DNA from: Parelaphostrongylus tenuis
Lineage: Eukaryota > Nematoda > Chromadorea > Rhabditida > Metastrongylidae
Assembly (NCBI GenBank): GCA_019055375.1
Contig: JAHQIW010000296.1
Location: 186,001-250,000, forward strand
Direction: 5' to 3'
DNA: 64,000 nt
Shown here piece after piece: positions 55,784 through 64,000 of the stretch (the first letter of the stretch is position 1; each line of letters opens with the position of its first letter). The position numbers were made by a program, and so were the translations under genes. The notes beneath the pieces were generated by a model that worked only from the letters and a program-made list of their open reading frames with translations, had not been told where the DNA came from and did no database searches.

Positions 55784-57470
55784 TCATGTTGCGACCGAAT
55801 GAACGTGTTCGGACATTTGATAAAAAAAATCTATTTCTCCATATTCGGTAAACCCTAGCGAATGTATTACGTCTGCTTCACGGTTCTGTTACTGGTTTTA
55901 AACCAGCACCTTATGCAGGTGACTCTCTTCTTACTTCTTTTTTCCGAGTTGAAATTCTTGTGGTGACTGTACTGCACATACTTGCGTAAGATACATGAGA
56001 TGTTAAACCATAATTTTGATATGAGAAACATTAAAATAGTAGAATATCAAATTCACGATATTGAAGGACTTTGTAGGGATTGTGATGTCATTATAATAAT
56101 GGCATAAATTCCATCGCATAGGAATTAATACCAAGTGAAAAAGTCAGGATCCTGATCATCATTTACTCGTAAGCAGATTTCGAGGGTTTTTTGCCTATAG
56201 AACTACGTTTTTTTCGTTAAAAATTCTATGAAGAGATTCTCCTTTGTGCAGTCTGGTTTTTCTTTGTATCAATAAAGAATAAATATTCTATCATCTGGAC
56301 TTTGTCTTCTTCATAATCATTCCATCAAATGGTGCAGAAAGGTAATTGCGATCATGAGATTCGATATGCCTAATATGATGTCACACGCCACGGGAGAAAT
56401 AGGTTTTTCACCGCAAAATCGAAAAACTATTCAAGCTTTGAAAGCATTCATATGTGAGCCCACGTTAGTCACGTAAGAAGAGCTACCTCTTCAACTTATC
56501 AACAGCAACACACACTTTTCAACCACTGCTTCTGCATAGAAATTCGTCACATATTATCATATATATAAACGGAATAATACGGAATGATACTACGGCATAG
56601 AAGAAAACTGTGAAGTTATACAAGTTCAAGACTAAAGCTACCTGCCCAAGTTAGATGATAGTTAACGAGAGTGCAGAGCAAAATCTGAGATGCAAACGCA
56701 AGCGTATACAATTTTTTCCAAATTTATTTATCACTATTTAAGTGAATTCAAATATTGTGTGATCTACGCAAATTCTTCATTCTCTTAGCTATCTCGCATC
56801 AGACAATTGATAAGTTTGGCATGTTCATTAATGTCAGTGAAGTTGATCCACCGTGGATTTCTGAGAACGTTCTGCTGGAGTTTTGCGTATTATCCGATCT
56901 TGGAAACGTATCCTTCCCCAGGGAATTTTTGTACTATCTTACAGACTGCAGAGAGCACGATGGTTTGATTGACTTGAGGCAGGGTCGTTCCAGCGCTTGT
57001 AAATGGCATGATATCTCTAACCAATGCGCTTCAGGCGCTAATTAGCGCATATAAGTATAACTAATATAGACAACATTCTTATTTTCTAGGTACTTAGGTG
57101 GTCCGTCTTCACTAGTTGTGCGGACCCCATCACATATTCCAAATGGTATATTGCTGGTCGGGCATATGATATTCCATGGTTTCCTGACGTAACCTTACAA
57201 AGGCGTTCTCAGGCCTTCACGATGTCGTTTCCAAGGAATAAATTTCGGCGATGAATCCTTGGCCGGACTTCCCATTTGTTGATTCGGAAATGATGTTAGG
57301 TTGAAATCAAAAGCAAGAGTAGGAGCGAAAATCAACCGACAGCTCACGGATGATGTAAAAGTGGAAAATATAGGCAGCATAAAAAATACGTTTGAGCTAT
57401 GTATGATGCACATTAAGTTGTTTCTCGGTTTAAACGGTAAGGAACTGTGAAATGACCTTTTTTGTTGGAC
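55784..57470 (+). other. intergenic; candidate exon at about 56797-56985
   Basis: An acceptor-like CTCGCATCAG is followed by a frame with coding-like composition (TIDKFGMFINVSEVDPPWIS, FPREFLYYLTDCREHDGLID). I do not recognise it and found no partners. AATAAA-type signals occur near 56270, possibly for the phosphatase transcript. Confidence 0.3.
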
Positions 57471-57481
57471 AACAACTCCTA

Positions 57482-57700
57482 GGGGCGCTGTGGCCGAGTG
57501 GTTGTGATGCTCGTCGCAGCATGTATGGAGCTGAGCTCCACCCCTTAACTCTCTCCGGCAGTCAACGAAAACACCCTATGGAACGTCACAGCAAGACTTT
57601 CCTTGAGATTGCAAGGACGCTGGCTCAACAAGTATTTTACTTCATTCAAGAAGAAGACGAAAAACGAATTGATTGCTAGAAACACGGGGACCCGCACAGT
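57482..57700 (+). repeat. tRNA-derived SINE, family 2
   Basis: The head GCGCTGTGGCCGAGTGGTTG resembles a Ser/Leu-type tRNA A box. The body GGAACGTCACAGCAAGACTT, CCTTGAGATTGCAAGGACGC and ATTCAAGAAGAAGACGAAAA is shared with the inverse copy at 60880-61115. Confidence 0.75.
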
Positions 57701-57819
57701 GAAAAAAAGATTCAGTGATGATAGATCAGACAAAGTGCTCGGGAAACTTCTCATAGGAGTGTTAACAATCACTGGAAGGCTTGGATTTTAAGGGTCTGCT
57801 GTACATATTCATTTTCTAA

Positions 57820-58130
57820 AAAGCCTTCTTTCAGCCCCGCAACAATCAGAATGAATCATGTTTCACACGCGTCGCACGTTTTTATTATTATCGCGCTCAT
57901 ATTTCGTTTGAACAAAGCTTTTCCTCTGAACTGTAGTTAGCCACTAATTAACATAAGTCTCAGAGAGTTTAAAAATATGGTTAGTTTTTCGAAGAGCTTC
58001 TTCACAGCGTTGTAGCGGGAAAATCGAAGTTGCATCTCAACACGTTACGCGTTATCACGCGACTTCTTTATTTATTCAAGCATTTTTTCTTCGTTTCGCA
58101 GAGAGAAATAAATTTTTCTATGTAACTGTA
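57820..58130. repeat. diverged relative of the 3560-4060 repeat
   Basis: GTTTCACACGCGTCGCAC and CACAGCGTTGTAGCGGGAAA resemble blocks of the old dispersed repeat in inverse order. Assignment is tentative. Confidence 0.35.
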
Positions 58131-58184
58131 GAAGAAACTTTACTCAATTGTTCTAAGCTCGGGTTTTCCATTTTCAGTAAACAC

Positions 58185-58470
58185 TTTCATCATTATATGA
58201 GTCAACATGTCATGTGTTCTGGTAAGGGCTCTTGTACAGCCCGAGACACGTGTTTCGTCCTTACAGACTCATCAGCCGTGCAGAACCCGTCGTCTGTCGA
58301 TCTTTTTATAGTCAGTTCTCTCGTGAGCCTTACACTCCTTATAGAGAGTTATCGACAACGTACGCTTTACACTCTATGTCAAGTGAAACATTCACCTAAC
58401 ACAGAGTGACATGTTGGCTCAAATAATGATGAAAGGATATTTTGAAATTTGAGCGTGGTCTAAACAAAGC
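58185..58470. repeat. family A ribozyme element, solo with short inverted ends
   Basis: Ends TTTCATCATTATATGAGTCA (58185) and TGGCTCAAATAATGATGAAA (about 58413-58432) are inverted. The interior has the core on the minus strand, TCTCTCGTGAGCCTTACACT, CGTACGCTTTACACTCTATG and CACCTAACACAGAGTG, then the terminal TTTGAGCGTGGTCTAAAC. Confidence 0.8.
58239..58281 (-). ncRNA. hammerhead ribozyme-like motif (family A), best candidate for activity
   Basis: On the minus strand: GCACGG, CUGAUGA, stem II GUCU-GUAA-GGAC (GNRA loop), GAAAC, ACGU, GUC (the preferred cleavage triplet), UCGGGC. Stem I pairs in 5 of 6 positions. All invariant bases are present and N is U as in the classical CUGAUGA core. Confidence 0.75.
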
Positions 58471-58494
58471 ACTCGAGATATACTAAACGCTGTC

Positions 58495-59100
58495 AAATAA
58501 TCCCGCTATTAAGCCTCAACCTAAGCCGAAGCAGCCTGAGCCAAGCAGGAAAAGTATATGAGCATGTAAAGGAAATATTCGAGTATCATCCACGTCCTGG
58601 ATTAGCGATGGAGTGGAATAGCGAGAAGCTGATATCATCTGTGATGTCTGCGTCTCGCCTAACGAGATAGAAATGTGCGCACATGCGGAGAATACGACGT
58701 CACCGATGCATATGCCAATGAGTGAACATCGTTGACTGGGTGAGTCGGCGAGTTTCGAAGATAGAGGGCGGATACCCCGCGGAGGCATAAGCGCCCAGTA
58801 ACCCCTGGGTGGGGCCACGCGCCCGCGTGGCTCGGCAAGTTGCGGGCCACGGCGCACCTGGAGGGGCGATCCCGAGGGGGCTGATGGTCAGCCAGACAGG
58901 GAGGACCCAAACCGTCTAGTGACAAAAAACTAGGCAAAGGAGTCCCATGGAGGTAAATTATGGCCATCAACGGTATCCAATATGGTATGCCACACGACAT
59001 GAGCATAAGAATACATGAGATCTCCTTTGTCTCACCCTTGCTAACACAGAGAATGCCCTTGATCTTAATGAGATAAGTGCATTCGTCGAAATTTTTCATA
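58495..59100. other. GC-rich island, possibly a retrotransposon 5' untranslated region
   Basis: 58735-58930 is far more GC-rich than the rest of the window (CCCCTGGGTGGGGCCACGCG, GGAGGGGCGATCCCGAGGGG) and has no coding frame with a domain. Its style recalls the untranslated leader of nematode RTE elements, but I could not verify this. Confidence 0.35.
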
Positions 59101-59279
59101 GCCAGCCACTTCTAGTTAATAGAAAAGTCGCTTACAATTTATACGTATTTCACAGGACAAGTATCAGGTCATATGTTTTATCTAAATTTTTTTGTAATTA
59201 TAGTATTTTCACTGCTTTTTCGCAGTGTTATGATGTTACTTGTATAACAAAGAGAATTGAGTGGTGAACAAAAACACGG

Positions 59280-59349
59280 CCTCAGGCGGAATCGATCCCA
59301 CATTTCATCCTATCCGGGGACGCGTGCTCTACCACTATACCACTGAGGC
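59280..59349 (-). repeat. tRNA-like sequence in left arm of foldback
   Basis: It reads GCCTCAGTGGTATAGTGGTA on the minus strand and ends CGATTCCGCCTGAGGC; acceptor-like ends GCCTCAG/CTGAGGC pair 7 of 7. The anticodon-loop and T-arm are irregular, so this is a repeat component rather than a tRNA gene. Confidence 0.7.
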
Positions 59350-59561
59350 ACATTTGCCCGACCACTCATTCTTCAACATCTCTATGTTAGCTATAAATGA
59401 AAAGCAGTGAAAATACTATAATTTCGAAGTATTACATATAAGAGTGGCTGTCTGCTCTACGGGATATATTAAGCGAAATCGCATATCCGACCAAACCTGT
59501 TGAAGGTTGGTGGCTGATAGCTCACATAGAGATGTTGAAGAATGAGTGAGCGGGCAAATGT

Positions 59562-59632
59562 GCCTCAGTGGTGCAGTGGTAGAGCACGCGTCCCCGGATA
59601 GGATGAAACGTGGGTTCGATTCCTTCTGAGGC
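59562..59632 (+). repeat. tRNA-like sequence in right arm of foldback
   Basis: Acceptor-like ends GCCTCAG and CTGAGGC pair fully, GTGC...GCAC forms a D arm with AGTGGTAGA in its loop, and GGGTTCGATTCC gives the B box. The base expected to be U33 is C and the T arm pairs poorly. This is a pol III-type promoter module more than a translating tRNA. Confidence 0.7.
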
Positions 59633-59668
59633 CGTGTTTTTGTTCACCCTCTCAATTCTCTTAGTTAT

Positions 59669-60879
59669 ATAAATTATTTGTCTCAGCCAAGAAAAATCTT
59701 GTTACATAGCAGAAATTGCACTCCACAGGTGAATCGTTTCTGCGTGATCTATTCACACCACTCACACACCTTAGCCGACAAGAAATGCGTTGCGAATTTG
59801 AAGCTCAGTCTTATTTCCCCTGATACACTAGAGTGAAACAGTCTCTGGATGAAATAAGCACGGCGCTGGAGCGTTGGAATCGTCAAAACTTACGCTATCT
59901 AGTGGTTACTGATGAAAGAGCTCTGTCCTGCGAGAAATATACATGTGAAACACAAAGCTTTTCTCTTTCATACAGCGCCTCAAAGAAACTTTTCAAGAGA
60001 ACAACAGCGCATTTTTCAATTATTCGGAATTTGTCCTATTGAATGCTCACTAGCAGTATAAGAAAGTTTTGTCTTGCGAAAAAAACGAGCAAAAACGCGA
60101 AATAAAAAAGGTGCAACGCGTGTAGAATATAATTTTCCTTCTAGTGCTATAGTGCTATAGGAAAGCTTTTCCAAACAGTGAGCATGTAGTGCAGTCCTCC
60201 AAGATTTGAGCTCTTCAATGACTACTATAAATTTGATGCATAATCTGACTCACCTCAATATAATAAAGCAATCCAAAGTTCTCAGGCTTATAGAATACGA
60301 ATCAAAAATTGTATATAACAACATCAAGTAGTTTAGGTCAACAATGATAGAAGGAACTTAGGAAGCAGTGCTTTATTATAAACGGAAAAAACTGATCCAT
60401 CTAAAGCAAGAAATCACTTAAATTTCAGGTCTACTCACTCGCATCAGAACTGATTCTCAAGCAAAAATCGTCGGCAAACTTCTCCTGCTTCAAGTAATTT
60501 GCGCTTCTTGCGTGTTATCTAAACAGTTTAATATGCCGATTTTAACGGCAGAAGCCTTCAAACTTCACATGTTATGGAGCTACTAGAAGTTCAAACACTG
60601 AGAGTCGTGTGGTTGAGCATTCATTTGTCTAAGGCTTCTCATTATTCTTTCAAATGAAATAGCAGATGGAAAAGCATAATAATATGTGAGATTCTAGCAC
60701 GTAACACTTGATCAATTCTATCCAAATATCCGAAATTTGTAACATATGAATGGTTGTAATTCTATTAAATGGTCATTATATTATAGATGATGCTAATGAA
60801 ATCTTAGATAATACACCTATAACTATTGCGCAGTGTATCGAATCGTCTTCACAGTGCTTTGATCACTTGTAGATTCCAG
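59669..60879. other. no recognised gene
   Basis: AT-rich intergenic DNA; nothing assignable. Confidence 0.35.
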
Positions 60880-61115
60880 TACTTTTGTCGTTAGAATCGC
60901 TTTTTTCGTCATCTTCTTGAACGTTGTAGAATACTGGTTGAGAGTGTCTCCTTGCAATCTCGAGGATAGTCTGGTTGTAGCGTTTCATAGGGCGTTCGTT
61001 GTAGGCTACCGGAGAGACTTGATGGGGGCGGGGGGAAGGTGGAGGGGTGGAGTTCGGCTCCACATAAGCCGCCACGAGCATTACAACCACGACAAGCTCC
61101 CCTCTCAACATTACT
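60880..61115 (-). repeat. tRNA-derived SINE, family 2
   Basis: The inverse of the 57482-57700 element: minus-strand blocks TGTAATGCTCGTGGCGGC, CTATGAAACGCTACAACCAG, CCTCGAGATTGCAAGG and CAAGAAGATGACGAAAA in the same order. The 5' part of the tRNA-like head is worn. Confidence 0.7.
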
Positions 61116-61636
61116 AACAGTCAGGAAGTTTATTTTATGCACGCACTCATCAAATTATCTTCTTCAAGAAATTAACACATCAACACAACACAAAAATTTC
61201 AAACGCCACTGCAACAGCCAAAGGAATATACACATTCTGCATCAAATGCAATTCCATTGATCACCTATAAGCTGCTTAGAAAAGGCTTACTGTGACACCA
61301 CATCAAGCAGCCGTAGCAGCCGAGTCAAGCATAACTTTATTTTTGAACGTTCCAATCGATCCTCAACAAGCATCCCTGTAAAACGACTGGAACTTTGGAA
61401 GCCTATTCCGATTAATGTAATCAGAGATAGCAATGACTGAATGAATAACAAGTATGAAGCATTTAGACCATAGAATCAAAGATTAGTGGACGATCGAACT
61501 GCGCTAAATCATTTTGATAGAAATGTTAAGTTCATCGTCGTTTGTCCTCGTTGTGGCTCTTCACCTTCGTCTAGCTTGAGTCGAATTTCTTTCAGTGGAG
61601 CATCGCTCAAATGAAGAACTTCACTAGACGGAGCCT
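61116..61636. other. no recognised gene
   Basis: No exon. TCCTCGTTGTGGCTCTTCACC (61547) onward resembles sequence near 40.4 kb and may mark the outer part of the PLE-type repeat that follows. Confidence 0.35.
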
Positions 61637-62610
61637 TTTCATAGGAAATAAATAGTATGCTCAATATCGAGTGTAAAGGCTCAGTGCAATCGGCATGTGA
61701 AATAGAACGAAGTGTTATAATAATCTGTACTCAAACAGCTGACGTTTCGACAGTCTCACCTTCTTTGAAGCATGGAAAGATCAAGTTATTCACAATAAAG
61801 TCATTCAAACACCTCCACTATCCTTTAGAAAAAATCATCAAACCCAGATTTCAACTGCATCACTCACAAAATCAACTTTCACCATAGTCACTGGTTTTTA
61901 TGTGTCTTCCACTGAATAATTCAGGTAGAGACCACCAGATGGAGATCACATGGACTCGTAATGCACCTCACCTATCAAAATAACAGTCTTATATACGGTT
62001 CATATCACAAGTGATTACGAAGCATTCTTCCCTGCAATTTATAGCTGGATTAATCGCAAACCCACAATGCTTCTAGAATCTTTCGCACTGATGTTTCATG
62101 TTCCTGCGAACTGATTATGACATTTATGTTGAAATTCACTACGTTATGCGCCTGTGTCTTATGCGTGCATAGCGAGTGTTTAGTTTATAGCTGCGTTTTG
62201 TCAGTTAAGTGTTCTTCTATGTGGACATTGAGTGGCCTATCCGTCTCGCCAATATATTTTTGGCCACAGGCTTTGCAAGAGATTAAGTTAACTGCGCCTA
62301 CACCCATGCAATCACTGCCTCTGCCGTTAGGACATAATTGGCGGATTCACTGTACAGAGACGGCCATATTCACTTGAATTTTTCAGTGGAAAGCTCAGCA
62401 AAGGTAGTGGGTGTGTTGAATGTTGATTTTATGCTTGATGCGATTAATACCTGAGTGTGGTGATTCTTTTAAAGGAGTAATGGAGGTGTTTGACTGACTG
62501 GACTGTGAATAACTTGATCATTTTAGGCTCGAAGAAGGAGAGACCGCCGAAACTTCAGCTGTTTGAATAAAGATTAGTATAACAACTCATGCCTGGCTTA
62601 AGAAGAAAAT
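61637..62610 (-). mobile_element. Penelope-like element remnant with inverted terminal repeats
   Basis: Ends 61737-61895 and 62410-62560 are inverted copies of one terminal repeat, each with a family C core: minus 61738-61773 (UCAAAGA for CUGAAGA, GAAACGUCAGC) and plus 62526-62560 (core shortened by one base). The centre (about 62100-62340, minus strand) encodes a GIY-YIG endonuclease piece: VNLISCKACGQKYIGETDRP and LNVHIEEHL, then a stop, then QEHETSVRKILEALWV. No reverse transcriptase is left. Confidence 0.75.
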
Positions 62611-63055
62611 AAAAAAAAAACTATCTGTGCCTCGTCAGTTCGCTTTTACCGATAACTTTGATAAGGCCATCTTCAGCCAGTTGCAGCCTTCCTTCAGTAT
62701 GCCAATCTACCTGGTTAGCCATCAGTCTGTGATGAGTTTCGCTCTTGGTTAATATCAATTCATCGCATTTCCTATAATTTTTTGCATCGCATATATCAGT
62801 ACGTGATTTTTAGAGATAGTGACCTACACGGCCAAAAACTAGGAGCTTCGGCTAACACTGATGTAGTGGGTACAGTGGATGGTTGGTCGAAAAATTTGAT
62901 GTTGCCCATTTTCTCTCCTCCCATAAATTCTTCAGCCAGCTGGGAGCAGGTCTTCAAAAAGACGGCTGCGCTATTGTAACAGATCAGTCAATTTATAGGA
63001 ATAGTGAGGATTGATTGTGAAGCAGACGGGCATCTATGACCACGAAGAAAAGAGG
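62611..63055. other. no recognised gene
   Basis: A 65-codon plus-strand frame (62782-62979) precedes the piggyBac-like remnant. It could be part of that transposon's N-terminal region but shows no motif. Confidence 0.3.
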
Positions 63056-63059
63056 ATTG

Positions 63060-63716
63060 CGAGAATACGACGTCTGAAATGAAGAAAGTTACTAGTTTGT
63101 GTCTTTAGATGAGAATAGTGCCATTGACCGAAGTAAAGAATTACTAGAAAATCATCAACTTTTTCATAACCTTGATTTGACAGTGGGTGTCACGGCGAGA
63201 GATAGATATTTGAAAGTCATAAATCACCTGCATCTAGCAGATGCTGAATCGTCACTTCGAACGGCACCTACTACATAATGTGCTTGCTGGTAGTACTGTA
63301 TAAGTCCAGGAAGAATTGTGTGCATTGATGAGTCGATTCAGTGAATCAATTCAGAAAATGAAGCAAACTGAGTCAGTTTATTCACTGTAAATGAAGCAGC
63401 TTTAGAATTAAGCCGATCAAAGTTTGTGGTGAAAGAGGGCACACCTACGAAACGAGATTCGTGTAGGCGCGACTATGAATCGTGGATCGGTCGGACGTCA
63501 TACAGACGATGTTGTGATGAGCTTAATGGACGACCTATTAGATGAAAGGAGACATCTCTTCGCAGATAACTGGTATACTGGTGTTTTCCTGTACGAGACT
63601 CTATAGCAAATGAATACTTACTTGACCGGCACCAGCAAGAAGATGGCCAAGGCAAGTGAACTTGTGCAACAGAGCATGGCTCCGGCTCCAATGGATGTGT
63701 TTCTAACAACGTCATA
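63060..63716 (+). pseudogene. piggyBac-like transposase remnant
   Basis: Scattered over frames on the plus strand: RDRYLKVINHLHLADAE (N-terminal part), CIDESIQ (around 63330, the first catalytic Asp region of piggyBac transposases), then one frame with DDVVMSLMDDLLDERRHLFA, DNWYTGVFLYETL (second catalytic Asp region) and NTYLTGTSKK, ending at a stop at 63714-63716. An internal TAG at about 63603 and frame changes show it is inactive. The third Asp region is not seen. Confidence 0.6.
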
Positions 63717-64000
63717 AAAGCTTATTCTAAAACAAGCCATGTGGGACTATAGCCAAAGATTTAAGCTTTCGATTGATTTTTAGCACTCATATAAATAGCT
63801 CCTCCAGCGAATGAGCTCGGGTAATCATTTGTCCCTTATAACCGAAAAGTACCGTATAAAAACCAAAGGAGGCAATTATGAAAATTCGTTACTAACTTTT
63901 CGGCCATTGTTATCGTCGTTAGCCTAATAGGCGTAGTGATTCCTCTAAGTGACCGAACTTATTTCTTCATACATTAATTTTTACTTTTAAAAGAATTGAC

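Larger units (their letters stand above)
59198..59668. repeat. tRNA-like foldback (family E), most complete copy
   Basis: Arms of about 148 bases (59245-59394 and 59518-59665) are near-perfect inverted repeats. Each contains a 70-71-base tRNA-like sequence on opposite strands, flanked by GAGAATTGAGTGGTGAACAA and its mirror. TATAGTATTTTCACTGCTTT is also mirrored nearby (59399-59419). About 120 bases separate the arms. Confidence 0.85.

Noticed and set aside
59562..59632. Functional tRNA gene
   Set aside because: U33 is missing, the T arm pairs poorly, and the sequence is embedded in an inverted repeat with several diverged copies.
1..64000. CRISPR array, operon promoters, phage or plasmid features
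   Set aside because: The direct repeats seen are tandem duplications or transposons; the sequence is eukaryotic, with spliced genes.

Overview
The window looks like nuclear DNA of a clade V (strongylid) nematode, most likely a hookworm relative. The evidence is a cuticle collagen gene, short exons with typical nematode splice sites (TTTCAG / GTAAGT), several genes whose start codon lies at or just behind a splice acceptor (suggesting spliced-leader addition), and copies of an RTE-type retrotransposon of the kind common in strongylids. Genes are sparse and most of the sequence is repeats. No prokaryotic, CRISPR or phage feature is present.

Layout. 1-9.8 kb is repeat-dense: tRNA-derived SINEs, many copies of a foldback repeat that carries hammerhead-ribozyme-like cores, and a Penelope-like element (PLE) remnant. 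9.8-16.2 kb has no gene I can recognise. 16.2-21.7 kb is a compact gene cluster on the + strand: a FAM173/ATPSCKMT-type methyltransferase in three exons (one homopolymer frameshift), a complete intronless XPR1-type phosphate exporter lying inside the methyltransferase's first intron, and a small three-exon membrane protein downstream. 23-23.6 kb is another ribozyme foldback. 25.5-26.8 kb is a nearly intact RTE reverse-transcriptase fragment; decayed relatives lie at 29.1 kb and 37.5-39.1 kb. 30.3-31.8 kb is a five-exon cuticle collagen with an unusual Ser/His/Gly/Asn-rich insert. 33-47 kb holds tRNA-like foldbacks, MITEs and otherwise unassigned DNA. 48.7-55.8 kb is a dual-specificity phosphatase (DUSP) gene with large introns. 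57-64 kb is again repeats: SINEs, a ribozyme foldback, a tRNA-like foldback, a PLE remnant with inverted terminal repeats and a piggyBac-like remnant at the right edge.

The most striking signal is the set of repeats containing the hammerhead core CUGANGA - short stem II - GAAA - two-base-pair stem III - NUH, with a matching stem I. I see three sequence families. Family A is in large foldbacks, usually with one core per arm on opposite strands. Family B is in MITE-like elements, one of them directly upstream of the collagen gene. Family C lies in PLE-type terminal repeats. Hammerheads of this compact type are known from Penelope-like elements and retrozymes; the foldback arrangement, and a conserved hairpin just downstream that competes with stem I, are what deserve follow-up.

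Limits: everything is read by eye. Splice sites, exon boundaries and family assignments are inferences from motifs, and no database search was possible. Three genes each contain one single-base phase conflict, so sequence or assembly error should be considered before calling any of them a pseudogene.
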